The notes beneath the pieces are model-generated. The model searched no databases, was not told the DNA's origin, and saw nothing but the letters and a program-made list of their open reading frames with translations. The translations under genes were made by a program, and so were the position numbers. 64,000 nucleotides of DNA. Origin: Microvirga flavescens. GTDB lineage: Bacteria > Pseudomonadota > Alphaproteobacteria > Rhizobiales > Beijerinckiaceae. This document shows positions 35,973-44,548 of the stretch, piece after piece (positions within the stretch are counted from its first letter, which is position 1; each line of letters starts with the position of its first letter). The stretch is from the NCBI RefSeq assembly GCF_003290125.1, contig NZ_QMKH01000005.1:186001-250000 (forward strand), read 5' to 3'.

Positions 35973-36875
35973 ATGCGCATTCTCGTCACCGGAACGGAAG
36001 GCCAGGTCGCCCGCGCAATGCGGGAGCGGGGAGCTTTTCACGGCGTGGACGTGATCCCCGTCGGACGCCCCACCATCGACCTCGCTTCTCCCTCTGGCCT
36101 TGAAGACACGTTGATGGAGCTGGGCGGCGACGTGATCGTCAACGCCGCGGCTTACACCGCAGTCGATCAGGCAGAGACAGAAGCCGAGCTGGCACAAGCG
36201 ATCAACGGCATCGGCGCGGGCGCGCTGGCGGGCGCCGCCGCCGCCATGAACATCCCCGTCATCCAGATCTCGACCGATTACGTGTTCGACGGCACGAAGG
36301 ACGCGCCCTATCGCGAGGACGATCCCGTGAGCCCGCTCGGCGCTTACGGGCTGTCAAAGCTCATGGGCGAGGAAGCCGTGGCGGAGGAAACGCCGAACCA
36401 TGTCATCCTGCGCACAGCGTGGGTCTACAGCCCCTTCGGCAAGAACTTCGTGAAGACAATGCTGCGGCTCGCGGAAGGCCGTGACGAAGTCGCGGTCGTC
36501 GGCGACCAGCGCGGCGCACCGACCAACGCGCTCGACATCGCCGACGGCATCATCGCCGTCGCGCGCAATCTCACCGCCTATCCCAAAGAGCGCGAGATGC
36601 GCGGCATCTTTCACATGACGGGCACGGGCACTGCCTCGTGGGCGCAATTCGCGGCGGCGATCTTCGAATGCTCCGCCGCGTTCGGCGGACCCACGGCACG
36701 CGTGCGGCCCATCACGACGACGGAATATCCGACACCGGCGAAACGCCCGGCCAATTCCGTGCTCGATTGCACGAAGATAGGCAGCATCCACGGCGTCACC
36801 CTGCCATCCTGGCGCATGTCTCTCGAGCCTTGCGTCAAACGTATTCTCGAAGAGGCTCGGGAGAGAGCATCATGA
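35973..36875 (+). CDS. rmlD: dTDP-4-dehydrorhamnose reductase
   Basis: RmlD reduces dTDP-4-keto-L-rhamnose to dTDP-L-rhamnose with NAD(P)H. The 300-residue protein begins [16 protein letters not shown] (Rossmann glycine motif). It shows [35 protein letters not shown] and the [10 protein letters not shown] catalytic Tyr/Lys, and ends with [11 protein letters not shown] and [16 protein letters not shown]. The stop overlaps the rmlA start as ATGA, so the two are translationally coupled. Confidence 0.95.
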   Translation: MRILVTGTEGQVARAMRERGAFHGVDVIPVGRPTIDLASPSGLEDTLMELGGDVIVNAAAYTAVDQAETEAELAQAINGIGAGALAGAAAAMNIPVIQISTDYVFDGTKDAPYREDDPVSPLGAYGLSKLMGEEAVAEETPNHVILRTAWVYSPFGKNFVKTMLRLAEGRDEVAVVGDQRGAPTNALDIADGIIAVARNLTAYPKEREMRGIFHMTGTGTASWAQFAAAIFECSAAFGGPTARVRPITTTEYPTPAKRPANSVLDCTKIGSIHGVTLPSWRMSLEPCVKRILEEARERAS

Positions 36876-37741
36876 AGGGCATCATTCTCGCCGGAGGTTC
36901 CGGCACGCGGCTGCATCCGATGACCTATGTCACGTCGAAGCAGCTTCTGCCGATCTACGACAAGCCGATGATCTATTACCCGCTCACCACGCTGATGCTG
37001 GCGGGCGTGCGCGACATCCTCATCATCTCGACTCCCGCCGACCTGCCGAAGTTCCAGCAACTGCTTGGCACGGGCGAGCGCTGGGGCCTGCGGCTGTCTT
37101 ACGCGGAACAGCCCAAGCCCGAAGGCCTCGCGCAGGCCTACATCATCGGCGCGGATTTCGTGCGCGGCGGTCCTTCCGTTCTCATTCTCGGCGACAACGT
37201 CTTCTTCGGTCACGGCCTGCCGGACCTGATGCGCGCAGCGCGCGGCGTCACAAACGGCGCGACGGTTTTCGCCTACCACGTCACCGATCCTGAACGTTAC
37301 GGCGTCGTCGATTTCGATGGGAACGACACCGCGATCTCCATCGAGGAAAAGCCCGCGAAGCCCAGATCGAACTGGGCAGTGACGGGGCTTTATTTCTACG
37401 ACGAGCAGGTGATCGACATCGCCGCCAACCTCAAGCCTTCAGCGCGCGGCGAGTTGGAAATTTCCGACGTGAACCGGGCCTATCTCGAGCGCGGCCAGCT
37501 GCAAGTGCAGCGCATGGGGCGCGGCTTCGCCTGGCTCGACACCGGAACGCCGGACAGCCTTGTCGAGGCGGCGGAATTCGTCCGCACTCTCGAAAAGCGG
37601 CAGGGCTTCCGCATCGCCTGCCCGGAGGAGATCGCCTTCACGCTGGGCTGGATCGACCGGAACCAGTTGATCGCGCTCGGAACGGAATTGGCCAAGAGCA
37701 GCTACGGCCAATACCTCCTCAAGGTCGCGGAAAACCGCTAG
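36872..37741 (+). CDS. rmlA: Glucose-1-phosphate thymidylyltransferase
   Basis: RmlA makes dTDP-glucose, the first step of the rhamnose pathway, and is usually feedback-inhibited by dTDP-L-rhamnose. The 289-residue protein starts [20 protein letters not shown], the nucleotidyltransferase signature. It also has [50 protein letters not shown] with the metal Asp, and [20 protein letters not shown]. Operon order is rmlB-rmlC-rmlD-rmlA. No glycosyltransferase follows; the next gene is metZ. Confidence 0.96.
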   Translation: MKGIILAGGSGTRLHPMTYVTSKQLLPIYDKPMIYYPLTTLMLAGVRDILIISTPADLPKFQQLLGTGERWGLRLSYAEQPKPEGLAQAYIIGADFVRGGPSVLILGDNVFFGHGLPDLMRAARGVTNGATVFAYHVTDPERYGVVDFDGNDTAISIEEKPAKPRSNWAVTGLYFYDEQVIDIAANLKPSARGELEISDVNRAYLERGQLQVQRMGRGFAWLDTGTPDSLVEAAEFVRTLEKRQGFRIACPEEIAFTLGWIDRNQLIALGTELAKSSYGQYLLKVAENR

Positions 37742-37795
37742 GGAAAGAGCTGGCGCGAGGGCCGGCGGAACCATCTTCCACGGATGGCTCAAAAA

Positions 37796-37823
37796 AGTGT
37801 TGTTCTTTTTATAGAACGACACT
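37796..37823 (+). promoter_or_regulatory. Hairpin directly before metZ
   Basis: AGTGTTGTTCT pairs with AGAACGACACT (11 bp, one G-T pair) around the loop TTTTAT. It ends 12 bases before the metZ ATG, whose ribosome-binding site is weak. It could be an operator, a leader element or the terminator of rmlA. It does not match the SAM-II riboswitch consensus. Confidence 0.5.
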
Positions 37824-37835
37824 AAACAAGAATTT

Positions 37836-39020
37836 ATGACCTCGTCCTCGCAATACCACCTTGAAACGCGCCTCGTTCATGATGGGACGCTCCGCACCCC
37901 GTTCGGCGAAACCTCCGAAGCGCTGTTTCTGACGCAGGGCTTCATCTACGACACGGCGGAGAGCGCCGAGTCCCGGTTCCGCAACGAAGAGCCCGGCTTC
38001 AGCTACACGCGCTATTCGAACCCCACCATCGCCATGTTCGAGGACCGCATGGCCTCGTTCGAAGGAGCGGAAGCGGCCAGAGCAACCGCCACCGGCATGG
38101 CGGCAGTGACGGCGGCGATGGTCAGCCAGGTTCAGGCGGGCGATCATGTGGTCGCCGCGCGCGCCCTGTTCGGTTCCTGCCGCTGGGTGGTCGAGGATTT
38201 CCTGCCGAAATTCGGCGTCACCTGCACGCTGGTCGACGGCACGAAGATCGAGGAATGGCGAAAGGCCGTGCGGCCTAACACGAAGGCCTTCCTGCTGGAA
38301 TCGCCCTCCAATCCAAGCCTGGAGATCATCGACATCGCAGCCGTTGCCGAAGTGGCCCACGCCGCTGGCGCGACGCTCACCGTCGACAACGTGTTCGCGA
38401 CCCCGCTTCTGCAAAAGCCCCTCGAACTCGGCGCGGATTGCGTCGTCTATTCGGCAACGAAGCACATCGACGGTCAGGGACGATGTCTGGGCGGCATCAT
38501 CCTCTCGTCCACGAAATTCATCGAAGAGATCGTCCAGCCGTTCCTGCGGATGACGGGCCCCTCGATCTCCCCCTTCAACGCCTGGGTTCTCCTGAAGGGT
38601 TTAGAGACCCTCCCCTTGCGCGTTGAGCGCCAGACCGAGAACGCGGGCTTCCTCGCCGACGCCCTGACCGGTCACGCCAAGCTCAACCGCCTGACCTATC
38701 CCGGCCGCCCCGACCACCCGCAGGCAGACATCATCGCCCGCCAGATGCGCGGCGGCTCGACCATGATCGCCCTCGACGTGAAGGGCGGCAAGGAAGGCGC
38801 GTTCCGCTTCATGAACGCCCTCAAGCTGATCCGCATCTCCAACAACCTCGGCGACGCCAAAAGCCTCGTGACCCACCCCGCCACGACAACCCACCAACGC
38901 TTCGCCCCGGAACTACGCGCCGAAATGGGCATCCTCGACGGCCTTGTGCGGCTGTCGGTGGGACTGGAGCATCGGGAGGATTTGTTGCGGGATATTGAGA
39001 CAGCGCTGGCGAAGGTTTGA
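37836..39020 (+). CDS. metZ: O-succinylhomoserine sulfhydrylase
   Basis: MetZ makes homocysteine from O-succinylhomoserine and sulfide in methionine synthesis. The 394-residue Cys/Met-metabolism PLP enzyme shows TQGFIYDTAESAESRF and GFSYTRYSNPTIAMFEDRMA, then ATATGMAAVTAAMVSQVQAG and VDNVFATPLLQKPLELGADC. The PLP-binding Lys is in VYSATKHIDGQGRCLGG. LRISNNLGDAKSLVTHPATT and LVRLSVGLEHREDLLRDIE close the protein. The family also includes MetB and MetC; the GRCLGG region and length fit MetZ best. Confidence 0.93.
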   Translation: MTSSSQYHLETRLVHDGTLRTPFGETSEALFLTQGFIYDTAESAESRFRNEEPGFSYTRYSNPTIAMFEDRMASFEGAEAARATATGMAAVTAAMVSQVQAGDHVVAARALFGSCRWVVEDFLPKFGVTCTLVDGTKIEEWRKAVRPNTKAFLLESPSNPSLEIIDIAAVAEVAHAAGATLTVDNVFATPLLQKPLELGADCVVYSATKHIDGQGRCLGGIILSSTKFIEEIVQPFLRMTGPSISPFNAWVLLKGLETLPLRVERQTENAGFLADALTGHAKLNRLTYPGRPDHPQADIIARQMRGGSTMIALDVKGGKEGAFRFMNALKLIRISNNLGDAKSLVTHPATTTHQRFAPELRAEMGILDGLVRLSVGLEHREDLLRDIETALAKV

Positions 39021-39142
39021 TTGGCAGGCGACAGCAAGGACAGAGCCACGACTCGCAGCGCGCCTCTTTAGCTTTGCGACAGAACGCCGGTGGCTAACCC
39101 TGTTGGCTAACCACTCTCCAAACCATTGATATGTGAAAAGCT

Positions 39143-39218
39143 TGGCGCTCCCTAGGGGACTCGAACCCCTGTTTTCGCCGTGAGAGGGCGACGTCCTAGA
39201 CCGCTAGACGAAGGGAGC
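39143..39218 (-). tRNA. tRNA-Glu (anticodon CTC)
   Basis: The minus strand folds as a cloverleaf. The acceptor stem is GCTCCCT/AGGGAGC, the anticodon stem is TCGCC/GGCGA and its loop CTCTCAC gives anticodon CTC. The T-arm is GGGGTTCGAGTCCCC. The discriminator is G and CCA is encoded at 39143-39145. Its promoter must lie in 39219-39300. Confidence 0.96.
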
Positions 39219-39315
39219 TAGCAAGAGGAAGGTGGCTCGTATAACGAGCTTGTCTGACGGCTTCAAGGCCTTTGCGAAAAAAAGCGACGCGGACAGGCAA
39301 AAAAGAGGTTTTTCT

Positions 39316-40311
39316 TTGAGCGGCGAGACACGGGAATGGATTGTCGAGGAGCATGCGGCGCCTGAGCGGCTGGACCGCGTGCTCGCGCATGCCTGGAGCG
39401 ACCTCTCGCGCAGCCGCCTGCAGGCGCTGATCCGCGAGGGACACGCCCTTGTGGACGGGCAGATTGTCATCGATACCAGCCGCAAGGTCGCTGCAGGGGC
39501 GCATATCGCCCTGTCCGTGCCGCCGCCCGCGCCGGCCGAGCCTGTGGCTCAAGCCATGTCCCTCACCGTCGTTTACGAGGACGAGGACCTGATCGTCATC
39601 GACAAACCCGCCGGGCTCGTGGTGCATCCGGCGGCGGGGCATGAATCGGGCACGCTGGTCAACGCCCTCATCGCCCATTGCGGGGAAAGCCTTTCCGGCA
39701 TCGGCGGCGTCAAGCGCCCCGGCATCGTGCACCGCCTCGACAAGGACACCTCCGGCCTTCTCGTCGTCGCCAAGAACGACAGGGCTCATCAGGGCCTGGC
39801 TGAGCAATTCGCCGATCACGGCCGCACGGGGCCACTGGAGCGCGCCTATCTCGCCCTCGTCTGGGGCACCCTTGAGCGCCAGCACGGCACGGTGGAGGCG
39901 GCGCTGGCGCGCAGCACGCACAACCGCGAGAAAATGGCGGTGGTGTCCGAAGAGCGCGGACGCTACGCGATCACGCATTACCGGATCGAGGAGCCGCTTC
40001 CGGCCTTGGCCCCCACCGCAACGCTCGTGCGCTGCGAGTTGGAGACGGGGCGCACGCACCAGATCCGTGTGCACATGGCGCATATCGGCCATCCGCTCCT
40101 CGGAGACCTTGTCTACGGCTCCGGCTTCAAGACGAAAGCCAATCGCCTTTCACAAGCGCAGCAGGACGCTCTCGCGGCCCTTGGCCGTCAGGCTCTCCAT
40201 GCGACGGTGCTTGGTTTTGAACACCCGAGAACCGGGGAATTCCTGCAGTTTGAAAGCCCCCTCCCCGCCGACATGGCGGCCTTGCTCGAAGCCTTGCGCA
40301 AGGCCGGTTAG
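39316..40311 (+). CDS. rluD: RluD/RluA-family 23S rRNA pseudouridine synthase
   Basis: This enzyme converts uridines of 23S rRNA (helix 69 in the RluD type) to pseudouridine. An S4-like domain (PERLDRVLAHAWSDLSRSRL) is followed by the catalytic domain, which has IDKPAGLVVHPAAGHESGTL. The catalytic Asp is in VHRLDKDTSGLLVVAKND, and ETGRTHQIRVHMAHIGHPLL follows. TTG 39316 is preferred: GAGG stands 7 bases upstream and the protein then begins 15 residues before the S4 domain, as usual. The longer frame from a GTG at 39232 would run through the promoter of the divergent tRNA-Glu gene. RluD is the best match; other RluA paralogs cannot be excluded. Confidence 0.87.
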   Translation: MSGETREWIVEEHAAPERLDRVLAHAWSDLSRSRLQALIREGHALVDGQIVIDTSRKVAAGAHIALSVPPPAPAEPVAQAMSLTVVYEDEDLIVIDKPAGLVVHPAAGHESGTLVNALIAHCGESLSGIGGVKRPGIVHRLDKDTSGLLVVAKNDRAHQGLAEQFADHGRTGPLERAYLALVWGTLERQHGTVEAALARSTHNREKMAVVSEERGRYAITHYRIEEPLPALAPTATLVRCELETGRTHQIRVHMAHIGHPLLGDLVYGSGFKTKANRLSQAQQDALAALGRQALHATVLGFEHPRTGEFLQFESPLPADMAALLEALRKAG

Positions 40312-40497
40312 GCGGCACGGCGCCGCATCGGCATGGGGGGGGCGGGACCGGGAGCGCGCCATGCGCGTTGTCCTCGTTCACACGCTCGTGCAGCGGATGC
40401 CTCTATTCGGCCAAGGTCTCCGTGCTTATATAGGGAGATCGACGGTCGGCCATTTTTCAGGAGGCCGTCTCTCGGCTTGCCTCTCAGGAGGGAGCCC

Positions 40498-40504
40498 AAG
40501 GAGG
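40498..40504 (+). promoter_or_regulatory. Perfect Shine-Dalgarno of rpoH
   Basis: AAGGAGG at 40498-40504, 9 bases before the rpoH ATG. A second CAGGAGG lies about 15 bases earlier. A -10-like TATATA occurs near 40430. The rest of the 40312-40513 leader is not recognised. Confidence 0.6.
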
Positions 40505-40513
40505 ATATAGAAT

Positions 40514-41395
40514 ATGGCTTCAGCGCTTCCCGTTCTCGCCAATGAAGGGGGCCTTTCGCGCTATCTCGACGAAATCCGTCGCTTCCCCATGCTCGAACCG
40601 CGTGAGGAATACATGCTCGCCAAAAGCTGGCGTGAGCATGGCGACCGTGAGGCGGCGCACAAGCTCGTCACATCCCATTTGCGCCTCGTCGCGAAAATCG
40701 CGATGGGCTATCGCGGCTACGGCCTCCCCATCGGGGAAGTGGTCTCGGAGGGCAATGTCGGCCTCATGCAGGCCGTCAAGCGCTTCGAACCCGAGAAAGG
40801 CTTCCGCCTTGCCACTTATGCGATGTGGTGGATCAAGGCCGCGATTCAAGAGTACATTCTGCGGTCCTGGTCCCTCGTCAAAATGGGCACCACGGCCAAC
40901 CAGAAAAAACTGTTTTTCAATCTCCGCAAGGCGAAGAGCCGCATCTCGGCCTTCGAGGACGGCGACCTGCGCCCCGATCAGGTGGAGCAGATCGCGACCC
41001 AGCTCGGCGTGAACGAGCAGGACGTGGTGGAGATGAACCGCCGCCTCGGCGGCGACACCTCGCTCAACGCGCCCCTGCGCGAGGAAGGCGAAGGCGAGTG
41101 GCAGGATTGGCTTGTCGATGACAGCGCCAGCCAGGAGCAATTGCTCGTGGCCGAGGAGGAAGGCCAGAACCGCCTCTCCGCTCTGCGCAACGCGCTGTCC
41201 GTGCTCAACCCGCGCGAACGGCGCATCTTCGAGGCGCGCCGCCTCGCGGAAGATCCGATGACGCTCGAGGACCTTTCCACCGAATTTGGCGTCTCGCGCG
41301 AGCGCGTGCGCCAGATCGAGGTGCGCGCCTTCGAGAAGGTGCAGGAAGCCGTGAAGAAAAACCTCGCCCGGATCGAGAGCACGGCTGAGGCCTAA
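40514..41395 (+). CDS. rpoH: RNA polymerase sigma-32 (heat shock) factor
   Basis: RpoH directs RNA polymerase to heat-shock promoters. The 293-residue protein has region 1.2/2.1 (LSRYLDEIRRFPMLEPREEY) and region 2 with LVTSHLRLVAKIAMGYRGYG, GNVGLMQAVKRFEPEKGFRL and ATYAMWWIKAAIQEYILRSW. It also has the RpoH box QKKLFFNLRKAK, which distinguishes RpoH from other sigma-70 proteins. Region 4 has LNPRERRIFEARRLAEDPMT and the helix-turn-helix LEDLSTEFGVSRERVRQIEV. Alphaproteobacteria often have two or more RpoH copies, and which one this is cannot be told. Confidence 0.96.
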   Translation: MASALPVLANEGGLSRYLDEIRRFPMLEPREEYMLAKSWREHGDREAAHKLVTSHLRLVAKIAMGYRGYGLPIGEVVSEGNVGLMQAVKRFEPEKGFRLATYAMWWIKAAIQEYILRSWSLVKMGTTANQKKLFFNLRKAKSRISAFEDGDLRPDQVEQIATQLGVNEQDVVEMNRRLGGDTSLNAPLREEGEGEWQDWLVDDSASQEQLLVAEEEGQNRLSALRNALSVLNPRERRIFEARRLAEDPMTLEDLSTEFGVSRERVRQIEVRAFEKVQEAVKKNLARIESTAEA

Positions 41396-41425
41396 AGCTT
41401 TCTGACGACAGACCAAACGACATTA

Positions 41426-41456
41426 AAAAAGCCGCGGCATCGACCGCGGCTTTTTC
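41426..41456. terminator. Terminator after rpoH
   Basis: AAAAAGCCGCGG pairs with CCGCGGCTTTTT around a 6-base loop, giving a terminator usable by rpoH and by the convergent gene at 41484. Confidence 0.85.
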
Positions 41457-41483
41457 GTAAAAGCATGACGCCTGCTGATCAGG

Positions 41484-42641
41484 CTACTGCCACTGGCGGA
41501 AGGCGTTGTTGACCACCTGCTCGCCGGAAGCGCCCTTCTCGAAGCTCAGGATCGCACGCTGGCCCGAGGCCATGCGCACCGGCAGATCGATCCAGTTGCG
41601 GTGGATGAACATTTCCACATTGCGCTCGATGTCCCCGGAGAGGTTCGAGAGGCCGATGAGGAAGATGTTTTCGCGCACGGGCACGGGCAGACCAGCGAGA
41701 GGCGTGCCGCGCGCGGCTTCCTCGTTCTTGAACTGGAGCAGGCCGATATCGCGGATGACCCGGCTGGTGTCTCCGGCGCGGGTCGTGAACAACAGCTCGA
41801 CCGTATGCGATGCCGGCAGCGTCGCATCGGTGTTGCGGCGGATCGTCATGTTCAGGTTGATGCCGGCGTCCGGGATCTCGATGGCGGCGCGAACCGCGGT
41901 TTCAAGCGGCTGGCCCTGCCCTCCGCTGACATTCTCAAGACGCCAGACCACCTTGCCGACCTGCGCCTTCGGCGTCTGCGGGTTGGAGGGATCCTCCTCG
42001 TAGAACACCGCGCGCTGGGCCACCCCAAGATCGGGCTTGGGCTGGCTGGCCTGAACGGGAGTCGACTGGCCGCCGACACGCTCGTTGAACTTGCCGGCCT
42101 CCTGAGCGGGACGCTGCGCGGGCGTCTCGGCCACCGGAGGCTGAGCGGGCAGGCTTTCAGGCGTATCGCGCAGGACCCAGGCCGCCACCGCAATCGCCAC
42201 GATGACAAGGGCAATGACGGCGCCGAGCACGATTGTGCGGGTGTTCCCACTGGAGCTGGCCAGAGCCGAGCGGCTATCGACACGGGGACGAGCCACGGCA
42301 ATGGGCTCTTCCGGCGGGGGCGCAAGCTCCTCATCGAGCGGCACGGGCTCGAAGGCGCTCTGCGAGGAAAGAGCCTTGCTCTCAAAATCCCCGAGCCCCG
42401 CAAAATCCGGCTCGGGAGCCGGCGGCGGCGGCGGGGCGTAGGACGCCTCGATCCGGGCAATCGCATCATCCAGAGACACGCTCTCGGCCTCGATATCCGC
42501 CTCGGAGAGAGGCGGATCGAGAGAGCGCAATTGGCCAAGCAGAGCCGTCCGCGCGCGCTCGTAAACGGCGCGGCGCATTTCGGGCGAACGGTCGGCCAGG
42601 CCTTCGACGGCCCGGGCAATCAGTGGGTAATAATCAGCCAT
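41484..42641 (-). CDS. Hypothetical single-pass inner-membrane protein
   Basis: I do not recognise a named family. The 385-residue protein has a cytoplasmic N-terminal part with a helical unit (residues about 5-66: YYPLIARAVEGLADRSPEMR and onward) and a Pro/Ala/Glu-rich linker (70-120). One membrane helix lies at about 136-157 (TIVLGAVIALVIVAIAVAAW), followed by a periplasmic domain of about 200 residues, probably beta-rich (KVVWRLENVSGGQG; TLPASHTVELLFTTRAG). The ATG at 42641 is chosen because the helical unit starts there; the ribosome-binding site is weak. It follows purA by 34 bases and may be co-transcribed with it. Confidence 0.75.
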   Translation of the reverse strand: MADYYPLIARAVEGLADRSPEMRRAVYERARTALLGQLRSLDPPLSEADIEAESVSLDDAIARIEASYAPPPPPAPEPDFAGLGDFESKALSSQSAFEPVPLDEELAPPPEEPIAVARPRVDSRSALASSSGNTRTIVLGAVIALVIVAIAVAAWVLRDTPESLPAQPPVAETPAQRPAQEAGKFNERVGGQSTPVQASQPKPDLGVAQRAVFYEEDPSNPQTPKAQVGKVVWRLENVSGGQGQPLETAVRAAIEIPDAGINLNMTIRRNTDATLPASHTVELLFTTRAGDTSRVIRDIGLLQFKNEEAARGTPLAGLPVPVRENIFLIGLSNLSGDIERNVEMFIHRNWIDLPVRMASGQRAILSFEKGASGEQVVNNAFRQWQ

Positions 42642-42675
42642 TGTTTCTTGGGATGACCCGGAGAGGCCCCCGCCG

Positions 42676-43968
<1,293 letters not shown>

Positions 43969-43984
43969 CGTTCAAAGCCTCACA

Positions 43985-44013
43985 ATAAAAAACCCCGGCG
44001 CAAGGCCAGGGTT
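43985..44013 (-). terminator. Terminator-like hairpin in the purA leader
   Basis: On the minus strand AACCCTGGC pairs with GCCGGGGTT around a 5-base loop (44013-43991), followed directly by a T-run. It ends about 17 bases before the purA ATG, so read-through would be needed for purA expression from an upstream promoter. Confidence 0.6.
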
Positions 44014-44058
44014 GGGATTGGGGTTAAAAACCTTGCAAAGTCTCTTGGTCGATCACGG

Positions 44059-44111
44059 GCGCGAGGTCAAGCCGGAATGCGCCTCGATCCCGCGATCCTG
44101 TGACCCGGGCG
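44059..44111. repeat. 53-bp direct repeat, copy 1 (upstream of purA)
   Basis: The segment starts GCGCGAGGTCAAGCCGGAAT and ends TGTGACCCGGGCG. An identical segment lies at 46359-46411, downstream of the second RTX gene. This copy lies between the purA start and the 3' end of the first RTX gene; on the minus strand it contains TTGACC, a possible -35 box for purA. Confidence 0.9.
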
Positions 44112-44179
44112 GCCGAACCACGCTTCTTTCATGCCGATATGCAAAAGAAAGCCAGGCAACAGTTTTCCGGGGAGCTCCC

Positions 44180-44548
44180 TCAGATCACGATGAAGTCTGC
44201 AGCTGTCAGGTTGAGGTTTGCCTTCACTTTGGCGAACTCGATGGCCTTCTTGGATCCCGAGCCATCCGGATCATACGACAAGATGCCCTTCTCCTTGTCG
44301 TAGACGATATAGTCGTTCCGATCCTTGGCCTTGTCGCCGATGGTGAAGTACGCCTTGTCCAGCTTGCCTGTCTTCTTCAGCTTGGTGAAGATCGCGTTCT
44401 CCAGGTGGATCTTGTCTTCCCGCGGCTTGAAGTCACTGATCGTGTCAAAATTCACCTTACGGTCCGTTTTGTGCGTACCGAGTTTCGATGCGAAGACGAA
44501 TACGTCCTTGCCCTTGCCGCCGATGAGCACGTCGTTGCCGTAGCCGCC
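44180..44548 (-). repeat. Duplicated RTX 3' cassette, copy 1
   Basis: The last about 370 bases of this gene align without gaps to 46492-46860 at a constant offset of 2312. I count about nine or ten differences, mostly silent. Beyond the GG(Y)GND region, at about 44548, the similarity falls sharply. Confidence 0.85.

Noticed and set aside
37742-37835. SAM-II riboswitch before metZ
   Set aside because: The expected conserved pseudoknot core is absent and the hairpin loop is too short.
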